Source: Clostridia bacterium DTU080 (GTDB lineage: Bacteria > Bacillota > Limnochordia > DTU080). From it: 20,183 nucleotides of DNA. The translations under genes and the position numbers were made by a program. The notes under the pieces are model-generated. The model was not told the origin of the DNA and searched no databases. It worked only from the letters and a program-made list of their open reading frames with translations. Of the stretch, positions 6,207-13,029 are shown one piece after another; within the stretch, counting starts at the first letter, position 1; the number at the start of each line of letters is the position of its first letter. The stretch lies in NCBI GenBank assembly GCA_001513395.1, contig LFTP01000213.1, positions 1 through 20,183 on the forward strand, written 5' to 3'.

Positions 6207-6231
6207 CCTCCTCAGTAACAACGTGAGGAGG
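6207..6231 (-). promoter_or_regulatory. Hairpin that hides the ribosome binding site of the DGSV-repeat gene
   Basis: CCTCCTCA (6207-6214) and TGAGGAGG (6224-6231) form a perfect 8-bp stem with a 9-nt loop. In the leftward RNA the 3' arm is the Shine-Dalgarno sequence GAGGAGG of the gene starting at 6198. When folded, the site would be closed to ribosomes. Confidence 0.55.
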
Positions 6232-6309
6232 GCCGCCGGTCCTCAATCCTCTCAACTTGAGTAAGTTTTGAAGATACGATTAAAAACCTTTTCGGGCAGG
6301 TGAGCGCGG

Positions 6310-6543
6310 GTGCAACGGCTACTAGCAATCGGGACCATCAAAAACGGAGTACGGACAACCATTCAGATCGAGCACACTCCCGATGGGCCACCGCGCTTCC
6401 ACCTGCACGTAGACGTCCTGCCGAAACGTCAAGCGAAACCGGCCGAATCGACGCCGAAACAGCCCGAGTGTCAAGCGAAAACGCCAGATCGTCAACCGGC
6501 TATTGAACTGCCGAGCTTCATGGTAAGGAGGCGCTCAGCATGA
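6310..6543 (+). CDS. Small hypothetical early protein coupled to the transposase gene
   Basis: This 77-residue protein starts at GTG 6310 with CAGGTG 7 bases upstream. The first 40 residues alternate in a beta-strand pattern (LLAIGTIKNGVRTTIQIEHT, then FHLHVDVLP). The rest is Pro/Lys/Gln-rich, probably disordered, and ends in MVRRRSA. Its stop overlaps the transposase start as ATGA (6540-6543), and AAGGAGG near 6525 sits inside its 3' end. Real coding status is supported by this coupling and by the strand pattern; the function is unknown. Confidence 0.6.
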   Translation: MQRLLAIGTIKNGVRTTIQIEHTPDGPPRFHLHVDVLPKRQAKPAESTPKQPECQAKTPDRQPAIELPSFMVRRRSA

Positions 6544-8609
6544 TCCGCCTTACCGTGGAGCAGGCCGCCAGCCTTCTTGGCATCAGCGAACGTGCCGTGC
6601 GAAAGAACGCCGCTAACGGCACTTACGGCGCGGTTGAATACGAGCCCGGCCAACGCGGCGGCGCTTCCGGGCGGGTGTTGCTTATCCCTCTTACCGGCCT
6701 GCCGGCCAAGGCGCAAGCCATGTACTGGAGCGCCAAAGCGGAGACGCCGGCGGTGAATGACGACCTGGCCGGCTTGACCGACGAAGAACGGGAAGACGTC
6801 GGTAACAAGCAGCGGATCCTGGCCGCCTGGCGGCAATACCGGGAAGCCAACAAGGGTTCGGGCAACGCCCGGCAGATCGACCAGCGGTTTGTGCGCATGT
6901 GGACTTCGGTATACAAGGACAAGCTCTCCGTGGCCACGCTGCACCGCTGGGACAAGACCCAGCGTGAGCAAGGCGCTAAGGCCCTGGCGGACAAGCGCGG
7001 CAAGGCCCGCGCCGGCGAGTCCTCTATCCCCGATGACCTGTGGGCGATCTACGAAGCGGAGTACATGAACCAGAACAAGCGCACTCATATGGAGTGCTAC
7101 AAGCTGGTCCGGGACTTCGCCTGCCTGCACAACCGGGAGCACGAGGTTCCGCACGAATCGGCGTTTCGCCGTAGGGCAAAGAAGGAGTTCGACCGCAACA
7201 TCCTGGTGTTCATGCGCGAAGGTCCGAAAGCCTGGGCGTCTTTGGTTGCTCCACACCTCACCCTGGACCGCACCAGCCTGCCTCCGGGCGGCATGTTCGA
7301 GATGGATCACACCCAGCTCGACCTAGCCTGCCTGGACGAGAACGGGCGTATTATCCGGCCTTGGGTATCGGCGATGGTAGACTTCCGCACCCGTAAATGG
7401 GTGGGCTGGAAGCTGTGCGAGAACCCCAGTCAGGAATCGACTATGGCCGCTTTCTACATGGCGGCGAGCAACCCTGAAGTCGGCATCCCCGACGCTCTCA
7501 AGCTCGACAACGGCCGGGAGTATACAGGACTATCCTTCGCCGGTCGGGGCTTCCGCAAGTCCGCTCACAAGGTGGAGTTCGACGAAGCCCGGATCCGCTC
7601 AATGGTGGAGTTCCTGCACATCAACGTCTACTTCAGCACGCCGGAACACCCGCAGTCAAAGGGCGGGATCGAGCGCGGCTTCGGCCCCTTCCACGAGGCA
7701 ATCTGCAAAGCGTTTGAGGGCTACGTGGGCAACTGCCCCAGCAACCGGCCCGAGGCGGCTGCGGAGATCCAGAAGAGCAAGAAGGGCCTCAAGACGCTGG
7801 CCGAGATCGAGCCGATGATCTCCGAGGCCATCACCTACGTGCTCAACGAGGAGCCGCACTCCGCCCCGGATATGAAGGGCATGAGCCGCCGGCAGAAGTG
7901 GGACGCAGACATCCACCTGCGCCCGGTCAAGCATGTCCAGAAAGACGTGCTCAAGATGCTTTGCATGCCCTACGCCGGTGGCCGGCTGTACACCGTTACC
8001 AAGAGCGGCCTGAAGGTCTGGGGCCACCGCTACTGGTGTATCGAGCTGGTGGAACACCTCGGCGAGAAGGTCGCCGTGCGCTACGACCAGACCGACGGCG
8101 CCCATGTTTATGTCTTCCGCCCCGACGGCAGCTACCTCACCACCGCCAAGATCATGACCCCGGTGGCGCACGGCGTCTCTACAGACGAAGTGAAGGAGAT
8201 GCACAAGGCGACCGCCAGGCTGGCCAAGCAGAACCGGGAGTACCAGAAACAGGTTCGCGCCGCCGCACTTGGTGACCCCTTGGGTGTCCGGATCGCCGCT
8301 GGCAAGAAGCGGCTGGAAGAGGAAAAGGCGCAACAGCCGGCAACAGCGACCGCCGCTGTGGCGCAGCTCCACACCGAGGTACCCACCACCGTGCGCCAGG
8401 CGGCCAAAGAAGTGGCCGCCGCCCGAGCTGAGATCCTCGCCGGCCAGAAACAGGCAGCCGCCTGCGGAGGCGGCCGGCAACCGGAGTCGGGGCGCATGGT
8501 GACCAACGAGTGGATCATGTCCGTAGTAAACGGCAGCTTTACGCCCCCTTCGCCGCCGCAGGGCGACGGCCGAGACAACGTCCGCCGGCTCCTGCACCTG
8601 GTGAAGTGA
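6540..8609 (+). CDS. MuA-type DDE transposase
   Basis: This 689-residue protein is close to the length of Mu A (663). Residues 1-62 form a Mu-type winged-helix DNA-binding domain (VEQAASLLGISERAVRKNA...GRVLLIPL). Next come HTH regions binding the phage ends (about 85-200) and the rve/RNaseH-like catalytic core. Catalytic residues are D256 (FEMDHTQLD), D323 (LKLDNGREY) and E378 (KGGIERGF); their spacing of 67 and 55 residues is almost that of MuA. A beta-barrel Mu-transposase C domain follows (about 450-545). A charged tail (about 560-640) probably meets MuB. It cuts and joins phage ends into target DNA, during both integration and replicative transposition. The following MuB gene is 38 bases downstream. 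Confidence 0.97.
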   Translation: MIRLTVEQAASLLGISERAVRKNAANGTYGAVEYEPGQRGGASGRVLLIPLTGLPAKAQAMYWSAKAETPAVNDDLAGLTDEEREDVGNKQRILAAWRQYREANKGSGNARQIDQRFVRMWTSVYKDKLSVATLHRWDKTQREQGAKALADKRGKARAGESSIPDDLWAIYEAEYMNQNKRTHMECYKLVRDFACLHNREHEVPHESAFRRRAKKEFDRNILVFMREGPKAWASLVAPHLTLDRTSLPPGGMFEMDHTQLDLACLDENGRIIRPWVSAMVDFRTRKWVGWKLCENPSQESTMAAFYMAASNPEVGIPDALKLDNGREYTGLSFAGRGFRKSAHKVEFDEARIRSMVEFLHINVYFSTPEHPQSKGGIERGFGPFHEAICKAFEGYVGNCPSNRPEAAAEIQKSKKGLKTLAEIEPMISEAITYVLNEEPHSAPDMKGMSRRQKWDADIHLRPVKHVQKDVLKMLCMPYAGGRLYTVTKSGLKVWGHRYWCIELVEHLGEKVAVRYDQTDGAHVYVFRPDGSYLTTAKIMTPVAHGVSTDEVKEMHKATARLAKQNREYQKQVRAAALGDPLGVRIAAGKKRLEEEKAQQPATATAAVAQLHTEVPTTVRQAAKEVAAARAEILAGQKQAAACGGGRQPESGRMVTNEWIMSVVNGSFTPPSPPQGDGRDNVRRLLHLVK

Positions 8610-8647
8610 GCAGCTACATAAACAAAAACCTTTGGAGGTGGAATTGA

Positions 8648-9607
8648 ATGTCAGCATTGCCCCTGGAACAACCAAGAGAAGACGTATCGCAAGAGCAGAT
8701 CGAGCAGTATATCGAGCAAACCCGTGAACGTGTCCGCCAATACCTGGCGGACGCCGGAATGAGCCAAAGCGAAGCCGCCAAACTGATCGGCTTCTCAGCG
8801 CCCCGGCTCTCTCAATTCCTCTCCGGCAAGTACGCCGGGGACAACCTGGAGACGGCCAAGGCCATCAATTACGGCCTGGACAAGCACCTGCAGCAGGTGG
8901 CGGCGCCGCATGAACCGGCGTTTGCTCCCACACTGCCGGCCCAGCAGGTCACGGAAGTGTGCAACTACGCCCACCAGATGCAGACCATCGGCATGGTGCA
9001 CGGCGACGCCGGCATGGGCAAGACGATGGCCCTGCAAGTCTACGTCCAGGAACACCGAGACGCAGCTCTGCTTTGCGCCAACCCCACCATGCGCAGCACC
9101 AAGGCAGTGCTGGAAGAGCTATGTGACGTTCTTGGCGTGAAAGAAGGCGGCACCGAGCGGCGTATGGCCAAGGCCATCACCCGGGCATTGAAGGGATCCG
9201 GCCGCCTGGTGATCTTCGACGAGGCGCAGCACCTCTCTCAGAAAGCGCTTGACACCCTGCGCTTTATCCATGACGAAGCGAAATGCGGCTTCGTCTTCTG
9301 CGGCAATAACGAGTTGTACCTGCAACTGCGTGGTCGCAGCCAGTCCGAATTCGCTCAGTTCTACTCTCGCATCGGCATCCGCCGTCACCTGGACCCCCGG
9401 TTCTCCAAAGAGGACATAGACCTGGTATTTCAGGGGCAGCCAGTCACTAAGGAGGCTGTTCAGGCGCTTTTCAACATCGCCAATGACGGCAAAGGGCTGC
9501 GAGGGTATGTGAAAGCCTTCCTCCTGGCAGCGAACCTCGCACGTGCCGGAGGCGGAATGATCAACGAGGCTTGGGTAAAAGAGGCGTACCGATTCTTAGG
9601 ACAGTGA
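8648..9607 (+). CDS. MuB-type target-selection AAA+ ATPase
   Basis: This is a 319-residue protein. Residues 38-80 form an XRE-like HTH (MSQSEAAKLIGFSAPRLSQFLSGKYAGD), as in the Mu B N-terminus. The ATPase core has Walker A GDAGMGKT at 119-126 and Walker B LVIFDEAQ at 187-194, followed by a sensor-like FCGNNELY. It forms ATP-dependent filaments on DNA, chooses targets and activates the transposase. TTTGGAGGTGGAATTGA gives a strong ribosome binding site. Length and domain order match the MuB/AAA_22 group, and position right after the transposase confirms the role. Confidence 0.95.
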   Translation: MSALPLEQPREDVSQEQIEQYIEQTRERVRQYLADAGMSQSEAAKLIGFSAPRLSQFLSGKYAGDNLETAKAINYGLDKHLQQVAAPHEPAFAPTLPAQQVTEVCNYAHQMQTIGMVHGDAGMGKTMALQVYVQEHRDAALLCANPTMRSTKAVLEELCDVLGVKEGGTERRMAKAITRALKGSGRLVIFDEAQHLSQKALDTLRFIHDEAKCGFVFCGNNELYLQLRGRSQSEFAQFYSRIGIRRHLDPRFSKEDIDLVFQGQPVTKEAVQALFNIANDGKGLRGYVKAFLLAANLARAGGGMINEAWVKEAYRFLGQ

Positions 9608-9620
9608 AAGGACGGTGGCA

Positions 9621-9764
9621 ATGATGTACTTCTTCATGGGTTTGTGGATAGGTGGATGCTTGGGGTTCTCGCTGGCGGCCATATTGGCTGTGGCCAAGTT
9701 CACCGACGACATGAAGGGCGTACAGCGGATCCTGGACGGGACCGAGCATGTAGACCCGGGCTAG
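9621..9764 (+). CDS. Small one-helix membrane protein
   Basis: This 47-residue protein directly follows the MuB gene by 13 bases, with AAAGGA (9606-9611) 9 bases before the ATG. Residues 3-25 form one hydrophobic helix with small residues (YFFMGLWIGGCLGFSLAAILAVA). A short polar tail follows that contains an amphipathic segment. The gene stops at the first TAG of a doubled TAGACCCGGGC sequence (9751-9772). Function is unknown; single-helix proteins in phage early regions can act on host membrane processes or in superinfection exclusion, but nothing here shows which. Confidence 0.6.
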   Translation: MMYFFMGLWIGGCLGFSLAAILAVAKFTDDMKGVQRILDGTEHVDPG

Positions 9765-9783
9765 ACCCGGGCCTGCGATTGCC

Positions 9784-9839
9784 TCACCCTCTAGTTCAGC
9801 GCCGGAGCCGCCGGTTCCGACGTTGACCCAGGAGGTGAT
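9784..9839 (+). repeat. Diverged 56-bp leader repeat, copy 1
   Basis: This segment matches 10370-10425 at 43 of 56 positions without gaps. Both begin TCACCCTC and end in a shared TTGACCC(A/G)GGAGGTGAT, which supplies the ribosome binding site of the next gene (9846 here). The middle ten bases are not conserved. Confidence 0.75.
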
Positions 9840-9845
9840 GCTGGG

Positions 9846-10049
9846 ATGTCTAGCCGGGACGATCGAGTATTGCGAGTGTTGACAAGGGCCGCCAGGCCGA
9901 TGCACGTGGATGAACTGGCGCGATATATCGGCAAGAGGCATGGAATGGATGCACGCCGAGATATGGCGCTCACGTCATGCCGGCGATTGGTCGAAGACGG
10001 TCTGGCGCACGAGACAGCATCCGGGAAATTCGCAGTGGTCGGCAGATGA
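9846..10049 (+). CDS. Small winged-helix protein
   Basis: This 67-residue protein has the layout of a winged helix. There are three helices (DDRVLRVLTRAARPMHVDELARYIGKRHG, DMALTSCRRLVEDGL) and a two-strand wing (AHETASGKFAVV). It probably binds DNA and regulates phage transcription, or takes part in replication-complex formation. GGAGGTGATGCTGGG precedes the ATG. No more specific family is recognised. The next gene starts 13 bases after its stop. Confidence 0.7.
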   Translation: MSSRDDRVLRVLTRAARPMHVDELARYIGKRHGMDARRDMALTSCRRLVEDGLAHETASGKFAVVGR

Positions 10050-10062
10050 GCTGGAGGTGTGG

Positions 10063-10242
10063 ATGATGATCAAGACTGTTGAGATAATGGCGTATCCGGC
10101 AGCCAACCATCTATCAGGGCTTTCAAAAAAAGAGATTGAAGATCAGTGGGCACGTAAATTTCACGGTCTGGTGGTTGGAACGCCTGCACTAGCCGACACC
10201 AGCGTTCCGCAAACAAGCACTGCACCGGGTAGGGTGAAGTGA
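10063..10242 (+). CDS. Small hypothetical phage protein
   Basis: This protein of 59 residues (58 from the second ATG at 10066) has GGAGGTG at 10053-10059. The front part looks structured (IKTVEIMAYPAANHLSGLSKKEIEDQWARKF), and the tail is Ser/Thr/Pro-rich. No family is recognised. Its stop may be overlapped by the start of another small frame at 10239 (GTGA). Confidence 0.55.
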   Translation: MMIKTVEIMAYPAANHLSGLSKKEIEDQWARKFHGLVVGTPALADTSVPQTSTAPGRVK

Positions 10243-10412
10243 ACAACTCCAGGCGTGCATGGTACCACTCTGCTGCCGTGATTACGCGCCGAGCGCAATC
10301 ATCTACCTGTGATTGGATAACACTGCAATTCGGTGTTGTAAGCAAATTAACCTGCAATACCGGAGGGGATCACCCTCCAGGTCAGCCCCGGAACTATGAC
10401 GTCCGAGGTTGA
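10239..10412 (+). CDS. Possible small coupled gene
   Basis: A 57-codon frame starts at GTG overlapping the previous stop as GTGA, the arrangement used elsewhere in this phage. It contains two Cys residues (STCDWITLQFGVVSKLTCN) and otherwise shows no known feature. The upstream GGGTAGGGTGAA is a modest ribosome binding site. Against it, the region is more AT-rich than the coding regions around it, and the frame runs into the 56-bp leader repeat. Confidence 0.3.
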   Translation: MNNSRRAWYHSAAVITRRAQSSTCDWITLQFGVVSKLTCNTGGDHPPGQPRNYDVRG

Positions 10413-10425
10413 CCCGGGAGGTGAT
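10370..10425 (+). repeat. Diverged 56-bp leader repeat, copy 2
   Basis: This is the second copy of the segment at 9784-9839, again ending with GGAGGTGAT. Here it leads into the GTG start at 10430 of the Arg/Trp-rich peptide. The two copies therefore head two different translation units. Confidence 0.75.
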
Positions 10426-10429
10426 AACA

Positions 10430-10534
10430 GTGAAGTGGGACGACAAAAGGTACGCCCGGCGCTCCATCGTGATTGCCGGCGGCCGCCGGCGCAGATGGTG
10501 GGAATTCTGGTTGCCACGCTTCATTCGAACATGA
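10430..10534 (+). CDS. Arg/Trp-rich 34-residue peptide
   Basis: GTG at 10430 follows GGGAGGTGAT at good spacing. The product is strongly basic with a C-terminal half RRRRWWEFWLPRFIRT, containing three Trp, two Phe and many Arg. Its stop overlaps the next start as ATGA (10531-10534), and the next gene has no ribosome binding site of its own, so this peptide probably serves at least as a coupling cistron. Composition resembles cationic membrane- or nucleic-acid-binding peptides; no family is recognised. Confidence 0.6.
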   Translation: MKWDDKRYARRSIVIAGGRRRRWWEFWLPRFIRT

Positions 10535-11073
10535 TCGACCAGGTGCGGGTAACCTGCCACGCCATCGAACGCTGGCTAGAGAGAGTCGAACCAGACATCG
10601 ACCCGGAGGAGGTGGAGAAACGCATAGCGACAGCCTGGCAGACAGCCGAAGAGCTATGTCAGGCGGAGGGCAACACCAAAGCGTACCTGACCGAGGAGAA
10701 CGTGGTGCTGATCGTAGCGCCGGATGGGGCTATCGTCACCGTGTTCAAACCGGAGTACGGCTTCGGGCCGGAGATCGACGAGCGCATCTGCGCCGAGCTG
10801 CGCCAGCAACTGAAAGAGGCCAGAGCGAACCTGGAACAGATTCGCAAGGAGATCGGCCCGAGAGTGCAGTCGCTGGAAGCGACCGCCGTAGCAGTGCAGG
10901 CGGAGATAGAGGCGCTGCAAGCCCGGGAGAAACGGATACGCTCTGCCCGGAACGCTTTGCTGGAGATGGAGCAGGAACTGGAGCAGAAAGAGCGTTCCAT
11001 CGCTGTCCGCCTGTACCAGAGCATTAACTACCGGCTGGAGTTACTGGCCAAGAAGGGCAACCGAGCAAGCTGA
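10531..11073 (+). CDS. Phage coiled-coil protein with a small N-terminal domain
   Basis: This 180-residue protein starts at ATG 10531, although the frame is open from upstream. Protein-like sequence begins here (MIDQVRVTCHAIERWLERV), and the ATGA overlap with the Arg/Trp-rich peptide explains the missing ribosome binding site. Residues 5-75 form a compact alpha/beta domain with HAIERW...DPEEVEKRI...AYLTEENVVLIVAPDGAIVTVF. It recalls DUF4258-like or RelE-fold domains, without certainty. Residues 85-165 are a long coiled coil rich in Glu, Gln and Arg. It could act in DNA end protection (a Gam-like role) or in structure formation, but neither is proven. Confidence 0.75.
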   Translation: MIDQVRVTCHAIERWLERVEPDIDPEEVEKRIATAWQTAEELCQAEGNTKAYLTEENVVLIVAPDGAIVTVFKPEYGFGPEIDERICAELRQQLKEARANLEQIRKEIGPRVQSLEATAVAVQAEIEALQAREKRIRSARNALLEMEQELEQKERSIAVRLYQSINYRLELLAKKGNRAS

Positions 11074-11089
11074 AAGGAGCGACGACACC

Positions 11090-11338
11090 ATGCAGCAGTA
11101 CAGCAAAAAGATGAACAAGGCCGGATCCGTCACCCTTCCCGCCGCTATGCGCCGGGAACTGGGAATCGGCCATGGTGAGCGGTTCAAGATCGCCGCTGCG
11201 TCCGACGGCGCCATTATTCTGCAACGGGTTCAGGGCGAGTGCATCTTCTGCAAGTCGAGCGAAAACCTGATCACCCACGCCGGGCGCTTTGTCTGCAAGA
11301 ACTGCGTAAGGGCTATGCAGGGCGGTGAAAGCGCATGA
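11090..11338 (+). CDS. AbrB-type DNA-binding protein fused to a zinc finger
   Basis: This 82-residue protein has an AbrB/SpoVT swapped-hairpin domain at residues 7-46 (KMNKAGSVTLPAAMRRELGIGHGERFKIAAASDGAIILQ). A C-x2-C...C-x2-C zinc-binding segment follows at about 51-74 (CIFCKSS...FVCKNC). AbrB domains bind DNA as dimers and often act in transition-state or antitoxin regulation. AAAGGAG (11073-11079) lies 10 bases upstream. Its stop overlaps the next start as ATGA. It is likely a transcription regulator of the middle region. Confidence 0.85.
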   Translation: MQQYSKKMNKAGSVTLPAAMRRELGIGHGERFKIAAASDGAIILQRVQGECIFCKSSENLITHAGRFVCKNCVRAMQGGESA

Positions 11339-11970
11339 CAACGCAACTTGCCAACCTGGTTGACGAAGGCATAGCGCTGGAGCGGGAGATCAAAGCGGCC
11401 AAGAAGCGCTTGGATCAGATCAAGGCCGAGTTGACCACCGCCGCCTATGCCGACATGGACAACAAGAGTTTGAAATACAAGCAGATATTCGGCAGCGCCG
11501 GCCACTTCAACGCCACGTACAAAGAGAAGTTCGAGATCGACGACTATGCGGCGCTGGTAGCCACGCTGGGCGAGGTAGCCCGGGCGAAGATTGCTCGCAA
11601 GGAAGAGATCAAGTACGACACCGACACCCGGTTTAAGGCGGCTCTGATCGCCGTATTCAAAGGCGAATACAGCAGCGAAGTCTCCGTCGACGAAGTGCTG
11701 CAGAGACTTGGGCTGGACGCCAACACCATCAAAGCAGTCAAGAAGAAGCTCAAGGGCGACTATGTGCAGGACAAGAGGACGCTCGAATCTGTTGGCGTGA
11801 CGGGCGACTGTGAAGAAGAACTGTACGCCATCCGCATGTACATGAACTACCAACTGGTGGAGCGGTTCTTCGGGCGGCTCAGCGATGAGCAGATCGAGAC
11901 CTTGCGAAGGGCCATCTTCGTAGAAGACGGCATTAGCGTAGGTTTTGAATACGATTCAACTGTCAATTAG
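11335..11970 (+). CDS. Conserved-looking phage middle protein of unknown function
   Basis: This 211-residue cytoplasmic protein starts inside the stop of the AbrB-like gene. Residues 5-35 are a coiled coil (LVDEGIALEREIKAAKKRLDQIKAEL), like the start of Gam-type or replication-accessory proteins. The rest is mixed alpha/beta with FNATYKEKFEIDDYAALVATLGEVARAKIARKEEIKYD. A helical C-terminal part includes a Cys-Glu-Glu segment. No signal peptide or membrane segment is present. I do not recognise a family; a host-nuclease inhibitor role would fit its place in the Mu gene order but is not shown. Confidence 0.7.
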   Translation: MTTQLANLVDEGIALEREIKAAKKRLDQIKAELTTAAYADMDNKSLKYKQIFGSAGHFNATYKEKFEIDDYAALVATLGEVARAKIARKEEIKYDTDTRFKAALIAVFKGEYSSEVSVDEVLQRLGLDANTIKAVKKKLKGDYVQDKRTLESVGVTGDCEEELYAIRMYMNYQLVERFFGRLSDEQIETLRRAIFVEDGISVGFEYDSTVN

Positions 11971-12012
11971 CAACTGATTCGACGCCCGTAATGAGGGAGG
12001 TGGCACAGGGCG

Positions 12013-12393
12013 ATGGAGACACAGAGCAGCATGATGACGCCTACAGAAACCCTGGTGGCCGCCCTGGTCATAGAGCGGCGGGGACGCAACCAGGCGGTCG
12101 GAGTGGCCGAGCTGGCCGGGCGTACCGGGCTGGACGACCGTACAGTGCGGGAGATCGTGAAGCATCTGGTGGAAGAGTACGGCTTGCCTATCGGTAGCAG
12201 CCCGGGCGACCCCGCCGGCTACTACCTGATCCAAGAGAACAGCGAGCGCATGCAGGTGCGCAACTCCCTCCTGCGCCGGGCTGTCTCTATTCTGCGGCGA
12301 GCCAAAGCATATGAGAAGGCCGGTTGGGTGAACAGCCTGATCGGCCAGTTGGAGCTGCAGATAGCAGCCAACCAAGAGGAGGCGGCAAGCTGA
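12013..12393 (+). CDS. Winged-helix phage regulator
   Basis: This is a 126-residue protein. Residues 12-70 form a winged-helix DNA-binding domain (VAELAGRTGLDDRTVREIVKHLVEEYGLPI, then a wing ending GYYLIQ). A helical C-terminal region is probably for oligomerisation. GGGAGG at 11995-12000 is somewhat far (12 bases), so one of the later Met codons (12031 or 12034) may be used instead. Its stop TGA overlaps the next ATG by one base. It is likely a transcription or replication regulator; the target is unknown. Confidence 0.75.
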   Translation: METQSSMMTPTETLVAALVIERRGRNQAVGVAELAGRTGLDDRTVREIVKHLVEEYGLPIGSSPGDPAGYYLIQENSERMQVRNSLLRRAVSILRRAKAYEKAGWVNSLIGQLELQIAANQEEAAS

Positions 12394-12599
12394 TGAACAC
12401 CTGCTTGGTCATGCTGGAGTGCTATGGGTGCCGCCGCATCATGGAAGACGTCACGCCGGCCGGCTTGGGAGGCCCCAGGATCTACTGGTGCCGGAGCTGC
12501 GGCCAACAGGTAAGCGCTTATGTCGGGATCAATGAGCACGGCGAAGCCAGCGCACAGCTTGTAAATCACATTCCGGTGGTGGACATGAGCCATGCCTAA
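12393..12599 (+). CDS. Small zinc-ribbon protein
   Basis: This 68-residue protein has CYGC at residues 10-13 and CRSC at about 34-37, a clear zinc-ribbon spacing. A beta-rich tail follows (QQVSAYVGINEHGEASAQLVNHIPVV). The start at 12393 is chosen because AGAGGAGG lies about 10 bases upstream and because it shares an A with the preceding stop codon. It may bind RNA or DNA or serve as an adaptor; no family is recognised. Confidence 0.65.
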   Translation: MNTCLVMLECYGCRRIMEDVTPAGLGGPRIYWCRSCGQQVSAYVGINEHGEASAQLVNHIPVVDMSHA

Positions 12600-13023
12600 C
12601 ATCAGCACCCGCCAGAAAAGCCTGCTTCATGTGGCCAAAGCGAAGCTGGGGTTGAGCGACGAAGACTACCGGGCCATCCTGTTCTCCGCCGCCGGCGTAG
12701 AAAGCAGCAAAGACCTGGATACAGCAGGCTTTGAGCGGGTGCTGGAACGGTTTGTGCAACTCGGGTTCGACGTGCAGCTCAATCAGCCGAAATGTCGCGC
12801 ACGCAGCCGGGACGCCGCGGCTATGGTAACGCCGGCGCAGTTGGCAAAACTGGAAAGTCTTTATACGGAGCTGGGCTGGGAGAAGTACCGGCAGATCGGA
12901 TTTAACCGCCGGGTATGCGGCCGGCCTTGGCCGCAGGATCGAGCCGAAGCCAACAAGGTGATCGAAGCGCTGAAGAAGATGACTGCCCGCGGATACGGGC
13001 GTGACGAACAGATCGGGAGGTGA
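12592..13023 (+). CDS. Mu gp16/GemA-like regulator (DUF1018)
   Basis: This 143-residue protein opens with the family signature MPNISTRQKSLLHVAKAKLGLSDEDYRAILFSAAGVESSKDLDTAGFERVLERFVQLGF. A C-terminal basic half follows (LESLYTELGWEKYRQIGFNRRVCGRPWPQ), as in Mu GemA/gp16 relatives. In Mu, GemA alters host gene expression and DNA topology. It begins before the stop of the zinc-ribbon gene (8-bp overlap) and belongs to the middle operon. Confidence 0.9.
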   Translation: MPNISTRQKSLLHVAKAKLGLSDEDYRAILFSAAGVESSKDLDTAGFERVLERFVQLGFDVQLNQPKCRARSRDAAAMVTPAQLAKLESLYTELGWEKYRQIGFNRRVCGRPWPQDRAEANKVIEALKKMTARGYGRDEQIGR

Positions 13024-13029
13024 ATGGAA

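Noticed and set aside
5950..6264. Rightward 104-codon frame between the clamp-motif gene and the 6310 gene
   Set aside because: It overlaps the leftward DGSV gene, where codon variation fits the leftward frame; its own sequence is low in structure and its ribosome binding site is poor.
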